Notes under the pieces: generated by a model | Seen by the model: the letters and a program-made list of their open reading frames with translations, nothing else | Database searches by the model: none | Told to the model about the DNA's origin: nothing | Made by a program: the position numbers and the translations under genes | NCBI RefSeq assembly: GCF_017654505.1 | Contig: NC_054536.1 | Location: 16,246,294-16,310,293 of the forward strand | Source: Polyodon spathula | Lineage: Eukaryota; Chordata; Actinopteri; Acipenseriformes; Polyodontidae | Direction of reading: 5' to 3' | DNA: 64,000 bases | Part shown: positions 24,775-34,368 of the stretch, one piece after another | Layout of the letters: every line of letters starts with the position of its first letter | Position numbering within the stretch: position 1 is the first letter of the stretch

Positions 24775-25080
24775 TGCCCACTGTCTCCACAGCCTGAGGG
24801 AGAAACACAGCTGTCTCCAGAGCCTGAGGGAGAAGCATCGCTGTCTCCAGAAACTGAGAGAGAAGCACCGCTGTCTCCAGGACCCGAGGGAGAAGCACAG
24901 CTAACTCCAGAACCGCCCTCTAACCCACCGCAAGACAATCTAAAGATGGACAATATGGGACTAATGGGAAAATGGTTGGGTTTTACGGGGGGGTGGGGGG
25001 TGGCTATGGTTTAAAAATGGGGAGGAAGGAGGTGACCTTGGAATAGTCGATATGTGTTGCACATGAGGATCTTCACTGCT
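24775..25080 (+). mobile_element. LTR-element gag 3' end fused to hAT remnant
   Basis: Four and a half 30-bp repeats encode LSPEPEGEA-type decapeptides (24780-24915). The following tail (ATGGACAATATGGGACTAAT...TGGTTGGGTTTTACGGGG...CCTTGGAATAG) parallels the 3' end of the internal region of the LTR element at 28506-30686 (30005-30100). So a relative of that LTR element contributed this piece. It is joined in frame to the hAT pseudogene within the open frame 24526-25014. Confidence 0.6.
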
Positions 25081-26059
25081 AAAGTTAACTGCTGAAGTCT
25101 TGTGAACATAAGGTGTTTCGATGCAAAAAAAAAATGTTTTGGTTTTTGGTCATTTTGTGCAGCTTTTTAGTGTAAGAAGGCGATTTACCCATCCTTTTAA
25201 GCCATACCATGTTTGGGCCACGCATTTCCTATAGTGTAGGGAATGTGCGTGATATGAGCGTGTTACGTCACATTTTCACAACAATGGATAGAGAATTTCT
25301 GAACTGCTTGGAAACCCTGCCACTGAAGCGTCATACACAGCACAATACACTGTGAAAGAAACTGATGTAAGACTAAATTGATTCAAAGACAGGGGCTTGA
25401 AAAACAGGGAACTAATCCATTTAATAAATTTCACATAGCATAAGTAAATAAGTCTTCTGGCACCATATTACATGGTACATTTCAATACAATCTCTACAGA
25501 TTAAAAACTTTAATAAAAAAGACTGACTAACCACTACACATACAGACATAAAAACAAGCACAGTACAACAGAGAAGAAATAATACATTCAAAATATTGAC
25601 ATGGACAATCAACCAAACAATGATGAAAACTCGGAAACAATGAGGTACAGACCAATAACTGAAGAATTTCAGGGGTTGTTTTTAAAAGAACAACTCATGG
25701 GGCAGGAGCAAGGGCTGTGTGAGGGAGGAGCATTGGGAACTGAGAAAAGGAGAGAAGTGCTTTGTGACTTAGGAAGAAGTACAGGGTTTGCCCCTTGGCT
25801 CATGGAGAGCCGCCCTCACAGAGGTGAAACCGAACTGATCGGCCTCCAAGGCTGGGAAGCAACCATTACTTACCTGAAGGGGAACCTAGAGGGTAGAGAA
25901 TGGGAAACCGGGAGTTAGGATAGATTTAGCCGGGGGTCCCCTGGCTCATGAACCTTCCTGTAGGAGGACGAGGCCAGCACAGGTTAGGGAGTGAGCTTCT
26001 CTTCCCCCCAGAGGGAGACCATTGCAGAGGTGGAGCAGCATAGTAGAGGAGGAAGTAAA
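25081..26059. other. SUGCT intron, unclassified
   Basis: No known family recognised. A 105-codon open frame at 25601-25918 (MDNQPNNDENSETMRY...) has no feature I recognise and may be retroelement-derived. Confidence 0.35.
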
Positions 26060-26182
26060 ACAAAAAATGGTAAGACAGAGAACAAGGGCATGACAAAGTT
26101 TAAATAAGGAGATATTATTGGTGGGACAGAACAGGGAGGAGCCCTAGCTCCTAATCCCCGAATCGCACTATTTGGTTACAAT
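26060..26182 (-). repeat. Dispersed terminal repeat, copy C
   Basis: Diverged copy of the repeat at 5820-5955 and 14550-14690: AAGTTTAAATAAGGAG, CAGGGAGGAGCCCTAGCTCC, CGAATCGCAC and TTACAAT occur in the same order and orientation. Confidence 0.5.
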
Positions 26183-28485
26183 AAAATAAAAATACGAGAA
26201 AAAAAACACTTGCTGATATAAACCTCACAAGTCGTATTTGCATTCAGTGCAAGAAACAAGAGAACTTCATCAGATACATGAAAAACACCTTTCAGTAAAA
26301 AAAAATGAAGACGACTTCAAAAAATGTCTTTGCTTTGAATGTATTATTTGTTATTTGGTGTATTGTGCTTGTCATAGCAAGATTAATAATGGTGGTGGTT
26401 TGTTTTTAAATGTTATTCACTTTTGTAAGCTTTGTGAGGGACAACATAAACTGTCATCACAAGCCACATATAGTCAGGGAGATGCTATAGTTACAGGGGT
26501 ACGTACCTATGATATGAATATATTCAACAAAACAAGCAGCAGTGGTAAGTATTGTGCTTGCTTAATAGCCATCACTTCTTGGCTGATTTTTACTGTCGAC
26601 TGTACAGTGGAACGTTACATATCTGACCGTCCGCAATGGAAACGGAAAGAAAGAGTTATAGCAATCAGCCTTTTGGTGCGTTCCCCTTTAAGAGAGATGG
26701 GCAGTGCGTGTGTCAGTCAGCTGTGTGTAGCAGTGACTTTTCAATACAACAGTTGTTTTACTCTTTTTTTGTGCAATGTGTTTATATGATGGAGCGTATG
26801 CTTTCAGATATTGGCAGTGTGCCGCTGTAGCTTTTAAATGCATTTGAATTAAAAAAGCAAGCTTCATAAACGCAATGCTTACCGGCCGTTTGTTTAAAAT
26901 AGCCGAAGCCATATTCAAACCGAGCTGTTATCGGCTGCTTGCAATATCAAGAAAGAGTGCAAAGTGCCGTGACAGAGGTATTAAGAAACCAGAACCAGGG
27001 AGGCAGAAACTTCTAGAGTTAAGAAAGAAGCCAACAAGTCAGTGTCTTAGACCACAGCCAAAACCGGTGGTTTTGCATTAATACTTTTTTAAGCATTCTT
27101 AAAAAAAAAAAAAAAAAAAAAAAGTTTTTTGGTCAAAATTGAGGGCTATATCTCATGTGGTAAAATACATCTGAAATTACTTTTGGTCAAAATCTGTGTG
27201 GGGCTACCATAATATGAATGCTGACAAGAAAATGTGGAATCTTACACAAAAAAAATGTGTTTCTTGTTCTAGCTGGTCTAAAACTGTGGGTTCAATTTTT
27301 ACTATCATGGGTAAGGAACTGATTTTTAGGTGCCCCCCATTTTTCACAGCATGACCAGTTCCACTGACAAAGTGCCCTACAACTTTTGTGAATGAAGGTT
27401 TCAAGCATTTGTTGTACCACGGCAATTTATCTTCACCTACCACTACCATGGTTAACGTAGGTTGATAATGCTTATTGTGAATATTGATAAATGAACCAGT
27501 GACTGTGATTGGAATACGTGCCATTTCTAAAAGTGTAAACAATAAATGTTGTTATTGAGGAAATTTGAAATCTGTAAATGATTATATCCAACATTAATAT
27601 TTAATTAGAAACTGCCTTTAAGACAACACCAGTAGAGAAAGACAACTGTAACCTTAAAGACATTGCTGAGCTCCAACACAAAGCCTCCAGTCTGGTCCTT
27701 TTTTTGACACCAAATCCTGAATCTTAAAATTGTGGGAATTTTACCACTGGTAGATAGAAAAACAAAACCGAAAGACAAGGCAAGCAGCAAAGCCTAAACA
27801 ATATCCCTACTAATGTACAAAGGGCACAATAGAACAGGCCTCACTTAGGGTTATACAAGAGCACAAGGATTACATGCAAAGGTCATGAGTTAATCTCTTG
27901 GCCTTCATTCAAGAAATATGGGAAAGCTTCCAGGTCTTTCTAATACACAGCAGGGGAGGGGTGCATTGCCTTGCCGAAGCAGTGAATAGTTGTCCCTGAA
28001 AGATTGGGTAGGCGGGACATGACCACCAATCTCTTTGTTGTCAACAACACAGGAAACACTGTTCAAAAGCGAGCCTGAGTGAAGGATGCTATGATTTAGC
28101 CCCACATCTTTCCAGCATGGGTCTCTGGAATGGGGTTCAAAGAACCGTGGCTCTGTATTCTTGCAGCCTCTGGTGACAATTCCCAAGCAATACAATAGCC
28201 ATTATCATAAGGGAAATGTGTGAACAATACATTGTATGCAAATTCACCAGTTAAGAGTGGAATCAAATGTGTTCCATTATACTGTATTAAATAAAGACGT
28301 TAGTCATAGAACATCACACTTAACTCTCTCAATGGTTGCATAATAATGCCTAGTTAGTACAGATGTGTATATATCTGTTATTGGCATATACCACAGCAGA
28401 ACTAAAGAAAAGGGAAACATGAGCTAACCAAAACGGTAAACAATATCTGGTAAAACAAAAGATATGTATTATTAAATGGAATTGG
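26183..28485. other. SUGCT intron, no gene seen
   Basis: Contains a 183-codon open frame (26238-26789) and a poly(A) run near 27100-27123 that could mark a retrotransposed end. Neither has recognisable protein motifs. Confidence 0.4.
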
Positions 28486-28505
28486 ATATATATATATATA
28501 TATAT

Positions 28506-29035
28506 TGTAAGGTACCAGGGAGGGGGTTAAAATCCTTCCCTGCTAAAAACCTTGTGAGAATGCACATTTGGGTGTTATGGGGTTTAATTGTGTAATTGTT
28601 TTAATGATTTGGTTAATCCTCGGCACCTGATCGTAATTATAAATTAGAGACAGGTGCAGGGTATTTGAGAGGCAGCCAGTCTGTTCCAGAGGGCTGCTGA
28701 GTGAAGAGCCCGACTGCGTGTGTGTCCAGTCGTATTGAAGGTGAAGTGCTGAGTGAAGAGCCCGACTGTGTGTGTGTCCAGTCGTATTGAAGAGAGTGTT
28801 GAGAGAAGCCCGTTTGTGTTTTGGTGTTTGTCAGGTAAACGGCTTAGCCGTCCTGTGTGTGAGTCAGGGATCGGCTGGTGTATAGTGAGAGCTCCAAAAC
28901 GGAGTTAGGTGTTTATTTCTGTTTTGTTTTATGTTTATTAAAAGTGCGCGTCAGCGCTAAAGCAATTCCGTTTCTGTGTCCTGGGTCTACTTTGAAAGGG
29001 GCAACGAACTCCGTGAGTGCGAGGATCGTTTTACA
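28506..29035 (+). repeat. Left LTR (530 bp)
   Basis: TG...CA ends. Contains two copies of a 52-bp tandem unit (GTGAAGTGCTGAGTGAAGAG...), while the right LTR has three. Otherwise only about two substitutions and a GA indel separate the LTRs, so the insertion is young. Confidence 0.92.
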
Positions 29036-29037
29036 TA

Positions 29038-29051
29038 TGGTACCAGAAGTG
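29038..29051 (+). promoter_or_regulatory. Primer-binding site
   Basis: TGGTACCAGAAGTG begins with the TGG that pairs with tRNA CCA ends. TGGTACCAG-AGTG is complementary to the acceptor end of tRNA-Leu(UAA), so minus-strand cDNA would be primed here. The tRNA assignment is from memory. Confidence 0.65.
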
Positions 29052-29080
29052 TGTGTGGGCGGCCCTATGACCCAGTAAAA

Positions 29081-29818
29081 ATGGAAAGCTTAAAGGAATT
29101 GATCGCTATGATCAAAAGAAACACGGCTGCTCAGATTGAGCAGAATAAGAGATGGAGATTGGAACTTGGATTGCCAGAGCCAGAGCCGACGGAGCTGGAT
29201 CTGCTGCTCCAAAAATGGGAGCAGGCAAGACAAGCCCAGCCGCCGCTCCCAGAGCCCAGAGAAGAGGAGCCGCCGCTCCCAGAGCCCAGAGAAGAGGAGC
29301 CGCCGCTCCCAGAGCCCAGAGAAGAGGAGCCGCCGCTCCCAGAGCCCAGAGAGGAGGAGCCGCCGCTCCCAGAGCCCAGAGAAGGCCGCCGCCGCTCCCA
29401 GAGCCCAGAGAGGAGGAGCCGCCGCTCCCAGAGCCCAGAGAGGGGGGAGCCGCCGCTCCCAGAGCCCAGAGAGGAGGAGCCCGCCGCTCCCAGAGCCCAG
29501 AGAGGAGAAGCCGCCGCTCCCAGAGCCCAGAGAGGGAGAAGCGATGAACAAAGAGGAGGAGGTGAGGTGCCCACCTCCATCACCCCAGCGAACCAGTCCG
29601 GCACTGCCAGTTGCGGTCCCTTGCCCCTTGCTCCTGGACACCCTGCCGGTCTTCCTAGACCTTCCTGCGCTAGACCTGGAGCCCAGGAGTCTGCAACATT
29701 GGCCACAGCTTTTCCCCTGGTTCCCTGCTCCGCTCTTCCCGAGCACCCAGACGTCGCTGGGCTGCTGCCAGACGTCGCTGTTGCTCCCCCTGTTCGCTGC
29801 TTCGCTCCCCCTGGGTGA
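29081..29818 (+). CDS. Gag-like protein of non-autonomous LTR element (245 aa)
   Basis: The start is the first ATG after the primer-binding site (29081); the frame ends at TGA 29816-29818. The N-terminus (MESLKELIAMIKRNT...RWRLELGLPEPEPTELDLL) is charged and helical, like gag leaders of Ty3/Gypsy-type elements. Residues about 50-150 are a proline- and glutamate-rich tract made by a 30-bp DNA repeat: four PPLPEPREEE units, then frame-slipped versions (RSQSPER, APRAQRG). The C-terminus is Pro/Ala-rich. There is no zinc knuckle or enzymatic domain. I infer a gag relic, and protein function is unknown. Confidence 0.55.
   Translation: MESLKELIAMIKRNTAAQIEQNKRWRLELGLPEPEPTELDLLLQKWEQARQAQPPLPEPREEEPPLPEPREEEPPLPEPREEEPPLPEPREEEPPLPEPREGRRRSQSPERRSRRSQSPERGEPPLPEPREEEPAAPRAQRGEAAAPRAQRGRSDEQRGGGEVPTSITPANQSGTASCGPLPLAPGHPAGLPRPSCARPGAQESATLATAFPLVPCSALPEHPDVAGLLPDVAVAPPVRCFAPPG
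29236..29540 (+). repeat. 30-bp coding minisatellite (10 copies)
   Basis: Ten copies of a unit containing GCTCCCAGAGCCCAGAGA. Unit length varies around 30 bp, so the reading phase moves between PLPEPRE, RSQSPER and APRAQRG. No frame on the plus strand meets a stop here, which explains several overlapping open frames. Confidence 0.92.
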
Positions 29819-30089
29819 TCGGACATCGCTGCGCCGGTCCCCAGTGGAAGATCTCTGTCCACTGCTGCATCCTCCTGTTCCCCGGTCGTCACTTCGGTCG
29901 GCCCTGTCATCCCGGTGGGGTCCCTTGTCGCCGGTTCAGGGTCCCTTCCCGGAAGTGCCGGAAGGTTCGACCCACCCTCAAGTCCGCCCGTGGAAGAGGG
30001 CGGAAATGGACATTTCGGGACTTGAGTGTGGGTGGTTGTGTTTTAGGGGAGGGGGTGGCCTTGGTATGGCCAATCAGTGTTTCACACTT

Positions 30090-30102
30090 GAGGGGGAGGA
30101 TG
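30090..30102 (+). promoter_or_regulatory. Polypurine tract
   Basis: GAGGGGGAGGATG directly precedes the right LTR, the position from which plus-strand DNA synthesis is primed in LTR elements. Confidence 0.75.
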
Positions 30103-30686
30103 TGTAAGGTACCAGGGAGGGGGTTAAAATCCTTCCCTGCTAAAAACCTTGTGAGAATGCACATTTGGGTGTTATGGGGTTTAATTGTGTAATTGTTTTA
30201 ATGATTTGGTTAATCCTTGGCACCTGATCGTAATTATAAATTAGAGACAGGTGCAGGGTATTTGAGAGGCAGCCAGTCTGTTCCAGAGGGCTGCTGAGTG
30301 AAGAGCCCGACTGCGTGTGTGTCCAGTCGTATTGAAGGTGAAGTGCTGAGTGAAGAGCCCGACTGCGTGTGTGTCCAGTCGTATTGAAGGTGAAGTGCTG
30401 AGTGAAGAGCCCGACTGCGTGTGTGTCCAGTCGTATTGAAGAGAGAGTGTTGAGAGAAGCCCGTTTGTGTTTTGGTGTTTGTCAGGTAAACGGCTTAGCC
30501 GTCCTGTGTGTGAGTCAGGGATCGGCTGGTGTATAGTGAGAGCTCCAAAACGGAGTTAGGTGTTTATTTCTGTTTTGTTTTATGTTTATTAAAAGTGCGC
30601 GTCAGCGCTAAAGCAATTCCGTTTCTGTGTCCTGGGTCTACTTTGAAAGGGGCAACGAACTCCGTGAGTGCGAGGATCGTTTTACA
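30103..30686 (+). repeat. Right LTR (584 bp)
   Basis: Same sequence as the left LTR plus one extra 52-bp unit and 2 bp (530 + 52 + 2 = 584). Confidence 0.92.
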
Positions 30687-30819
<133 letters not shown>

Positions 30820-30981
30820 ATGCAGCTATTCTATTTTGTCTTTTAAAATGCTGTGACTGTAGAAGCCTTTCACGCGATTTGATTGGCTCTTGTAATGCTT
30901 TATTTGTATATCTCCCTACAACCCATTTGTTTTTTACTTTATTGTTTTCATCCACCTTAACTCGAAAGCTACTTGTTTTTT

Positions 30982-31005
30982 TACACACACACACACACAC
31001 ACACA
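30982..31005. repeat. (CA)n microsatellite
   Basis: About 12 CA units. They sit exactly at the broken end of the Tc1 fragment at 31006-31553. Confidence 0.9.
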
Positions 31006-31553
31006 GGTTTGACTGCGCCAGACGTAACACTTGGAATTTAGACGGAAAAAATCTGGGTACTGTCTGTGTTGTGTGATGCATCTTCCACTTCTTAATGATG
31101 GACTTCACTGTGCTGAGAGAGATAATCAGCACCTTTGAAATTTTCTTGTACCCTTCTCCTGCTCTCTGCCTCTCTACCACTTTATCCCTGACTTGTTTCG
31201 AAAGCTCCTTGGTCTTAATGGTTGCTTTGTTGGATCACTATGTGAGTTGCAGCTTGAAAGTCTTTATATACCTGAGGGAAATTATCTACACATTAAACCT
31301 CTTTGAGTACACACACCTGAGCTGCAGTAGCAAAGGGGTTGAATGCTTATGCAACTGAAATTAATCTGTTTTTCTCCGTAAATCTTACTTATTTTATATT
31401 CTATATGCATTTTTTTTTTTTTACTTTATTAATGTGGAGTAGTTTGTGTAGATTCTACATGTATAGTCTAATTTGAAAGCGTCGTGGAGTATGCTCAGGT
31501 GCCAACAAAATGTGAAAACTTTGCAGGGGGTGAATACTTCTGCAAACACTGTG
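31006..31553 (-). mobile_element. Tc1/mariner fragment A (N-terminal part)
   Basis: The minus strand starts at a TIR-like end (CACAGTGTTTGCAGAAGTAT, complement at 31534-31553). It then encodes TKELSKQVRDKVVERQRAGE, GYKKISKVL, STVKSIIKKWK, the paired helix-turn-helix (PAIRED-like) DNA-binding domain of Tc1-type transposases. The position of the usual start codon reads ATT (31217-31219). The element stops abruptly at the (CA)n tract, and the DDE catalytic domain and right TIR are missing. Confidence 0.8.
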
Positions 31554-31819
31554 ATATATATATATATATATATCACATGTATATAGACACACACACACAT
31601 ATATTCTGCTTTTTTCTGCATTTTTGCGTATTTCTGACTCTGAATGTTATCAGATCTTCAACCAAAATCTAATATTAGATAAAAGGGACCCTGAATGAAC
31701 AAATAACACAAAATTGATACTTATTTCATTTATTTATTAAGTTCATTAAGTTATGCAACACCCAATGACCCATGTGAAAAAGTAATCGCCCTCTTAGACT
31801 CAATAACTGGTTACGCCAC

Positions 31820-32814
31820 CTTTAGCACAATAACTGCAACCAAACACTTCCTGTAGTTCTTGATCAGTCTCTCACAATGCCATGGAGGAATTTGGGCCAA
31901 CTCCTTCATGCAGAACTGCTTCAACTCAGTGACATTTTCGAGCATAAATTGCTTGTTTCAGGTCCTGCCACAACATGTCAATGGGGTTTTGGTCTGGACT
32001 TTGACTAGGCCATTCCAAAACTTTAATTTTCTTCTTCTTCAACCATTCTGATGTAGACTTGCTTGTGTTTTTCAGATCATTGTCTTGCTGCATGACCCAG
32101 CTGCGCTTCAGCTCCAGCTCATGGGCGAATGGCCTCACATTTTCCTATAGAATTCTCTGATACAGAGTAGAATTCATGGTTCCTTCAATGATGGCAAGTT
32201 GTCCAGGTCCTGATGCAGCAAAGCATCCCCAAATCATGACACTACCACCACCATGCTTGACCATTGGTATGAGGTTCTTACTGTGGAATGCAGTGTTTGG
32301 TTTTCACCAGACATAACGGTGCCCACGTTGGTCAAAAAGTTCCACTTTTGACTTATCTGTCCATAGAATATTGTTCCAGAACTCTTGAGGATCATCCAGG
32401 TGCTCCTTGGCAAACTTGAGACGAGCATTCATGTTCTTCTTAGTGAGCAGTGGTTTCAGCCTTGCTACTCTGCCATGAATCCCATTTTTGTCCAGTGTCT
32501 TTCTGATGGTGGAGTCATGAACACTGACCTTAGCCGAGGCGAGAGAGTGGCCTGCAAATCCCTGGATGTTGTTCTAAGGTTCTTTGAGACTTCCTGGATG
32601 ATTTTACGCCTTGCTCTTGGAGAGATTTTGGCAGGACAGCCACTCCTGGGAAGATTCACTACTGTCCCAAACTTTCTCTATTTGGACAATATGGCTCTGA
32701 CTGTGGTTTGGTAGAGCCCCAGAGCCTTAGAAATGGCTTTGTAACCCTTTCCAGACTGATAGGTATCAAAAACTTTTTTTGGAGGTCTTCAGGAATTTCT
32801 TTTGATCGTGGCAT
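31820..32814 (-). pseudogene. Tc1-type transposase pseudogene (element B)
   Basis: Reads in order, with frame changes: [91 protein letters not shown]. This is the full transposase layout: two HTH motifs, then the DD34E core. The first two Asp are kept (WTD, QQDND) but the third catalytic residue is Asp (NPID) instead of Glu, and stops interrupt the frame. Confidence 0.85.
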
Positions 32815-32829
32815 GGTGTGCCCCTCGAA

Positions 32830-33729
32830 CAGTGGTCCTCAAAGTCATGCCCGCGAAGTCAGGCCACCATGCCCGAGGCAGCTGTTTTTAAATTATGGGT
32901 CATGAACACATTTCTGGTGGGTCGTAGCGTGTGAAAATAAAGAAAGCTTTAAACAAGTTTTCCAACAAAAGCGCCACAGCAGTCTGTTGACAGTGCTGCT
33001 CGCTTATGCTGTGCTTGTACGTACAGAACTTTGTTTTTTTTCCTGAATTGCAATACGATCAATCAATTGAATATCTGCATTGTCTTTGTGGTCGCCCAAT
33101 CATAAGTTAGCTAGGTGGGACATAAACTGTGTCTGTTTCAAGTGCAGGTACTAACTGTAAGTTTAACCAATAGGAGAGTCAAATATCTGCCAATTTATAC
33201 ACAGCTGTCCAATCATAAGCAAGCAGAGGCAGTTCACGGTATTTGCATGTAAATTGAAGGCGAGTGAGTAGCCAAATGGAAAGTGAAAGATCTGACAGCT
33301 GTCCAATCATTCGTGAGCAGAGGCGGGGTGTTACTATGCTGGGTAAGCACTGAATTTCGCCGACTGTTATTGAGAAAAATAATACATTTCAGTATTTAGA
33401 ATTTAATATTCTATCTCTATATTTTTTTTTTTATTTCACCAGACAATGGAAACACCGTAGTCGATTTAGTTACGAATCCACTTTCTCTGAATAATAGTAC
33501 TGGAGATGAGCGATCTTTAAAACAGAGTAGTGTTGACATATTTGTCAAATTGAAACAAAACGAGATGCTATCTACACATTTTTTTAATTTTAGTTTATTC
33601 ACGGTTATCTGTGTAAACATGCTATTTAAAAAATATTTGCATTGCATATTTTATGTAAATTATTTAAAGAATAAGAGCTGCACACACAATTACTACCTGA
33701 GTCTTGGCCTTATTAGAGTGCCTTCTCAC

Positions 33730-33782
<53 letters not shown>

Positions 33783-33922
33783 CATATATATATATATATA
33801 TATATATAGATCCCCCGAGAAGGCACTGTGTAAGACAAGAACCTATGCAATAGTCAGCGTGCCCGCAAACAGCCAAGTAATATCAATTTATGCCCGTGCC
33901 AAAATTACTTTGACGACCGCTG
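32830..33922. mobile_element. Non-autonomous hAT element (1093 bp) nested in Tc1 B
   Basis: Termini CAGTGGTCCTCAAAGT (32830) and ACTTTGACGACCGCTG (ending 33922) are inverted repeats of the hAT type. Flanking 8-bp copies ccctcgaa (32822-32829) and ctctggaa (33923-33930) match at 6 of 8 bases, as an aged hAT target duplication. Removing the insertion restores the continuity of the Tc1 element. Internal sequence includes a GGGTCATGAACACATTTCTG segment similar to the hAT element at 9690. No transposase is encoded. Confidence 0.82.
33717..33827. repeat. Perfect 11-bp inverted repeat flanking an AT array
   Basis: AGTGCCTTCTC (33717-33727) and GAGAAGGCACT (33817-33827) flank about 75 bp of AT-rich dinucleotide repeat interrupted by TTATTC. 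The whole block is palindromic and may be a tiny MITE whose centre expanded into a microsatellite. Confidence 0.8.
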
Positions 33923-34292
33923 CTCTGGAACCTGTGTGCTGACAACTTCACTCTGATGGTAAGGGCCAAAGTTAGTCAGATTTATATTGGGCAGGGCTGG
34001 CCCAAATCAGGCCTGATTGTTATTCAAAGTATTTAAACAGCTGACCCTAGCTATCTCTGTAATTGGGTTGAGTTAACTAGGGGCGCAATAACTTTTTCAC
34101 ACCTGAAGATAGCATGTTTGATTACCTTTGCACACCAAACAAATGAAAAAAGCACCAAAATTTGGTGTCATTTTTTTTTTTCTCAGACTACCTCTATATA
34201 CTACTACAACCCACAAAAAGATCTGACCAAATTCAATGTGAAAAATTTGCAAAAATGCTGAAACTCAGACAGGGGCAAATACTTTTTCATGA

Positions 34293-34296
<4 letters not shown>

Positions 34297-34365
<69 letters not shown>
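34297..34365. repeat. (AT)n microsatellite
   Basis: About 70 bp of AT between Tc1 elements B and C. TA dinucleotides are the target of Tc1 insertion. Confidence 0.93.

Positions 34366-34368
<3 letters not shown>

Larger units (their letters stand above)
28506..30686 (+). mobile_element. Complete non-autonomous LTR retrotransposon (2181 bp)
   Basis: Two near-identical LTRs (28506-29035 and 30103-30686) start TGTAAGGTACC and end TTTTACA. A tRNA-primer site TGGTACCAGAAGTG lies at 29038, two bases after the left LTR, and fits the 3' end of tRNA-Leu(UAA) with about one mismatch. A polypurine tract GAGGGGGAGGATG (30090-30102) abuts the right LTR. The flanks read ATAT on both sides (28502-28505, 30687-30690), compatible with a 4-bp duplication inside an AT microsatellite. 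The internal region is only 1067 bp and codes for one gag-like protein, with no protease, reverse transcriptase or integrase. It must therefore have been moved by a related autonomous element. Confidence 0.9.
31600..34296 (-). mobile_element. Tc1/mariner element B, split by a hAT insertion
   Basis: Minus-strand Tc1 transposase remnant. The right end (34140-34296) and left end (31600-31800) share an inverted long terminal segment (CAGCATTTTTGCAAAT-like, TCAGATCTT, GTGAAAAAGTTATTGCGCCC), typical of Tc1 elements with long TIRs. The transposase start ATG is at 32814-32812 (MPRSKEIPEDLQKK). The DNA between 32830 and 33922 is a later hAT insertion. The outermost left TIR bases are lost to an AT/CA microsatellite. 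Confidence 0.8.

Noticed and set aside
25081..25400. Right terminal inverted repeat of the hAT pseudogene starting near 22951
   Set aside because: Candidate CAGTGGCAGGG complement near 25315 does not match the left end, and no 8-bp duplication was found.
26238..26789. 183-codon open frame
   Set aside because: No motif recognised, Cys/Ile-rich AT-type composition, surrounded by repeat fragments; cannot be supported as a gene.
29131..30107. Open frames of 323 (+) and 259 / 218 (-) codons overlapping the gag-like gene
   Set aside because: They run through the GC-rich 30-bp repeat, which is open in most frames; only the frame starting just after the primer site (29081) has the expected position for an LTR-element protein.
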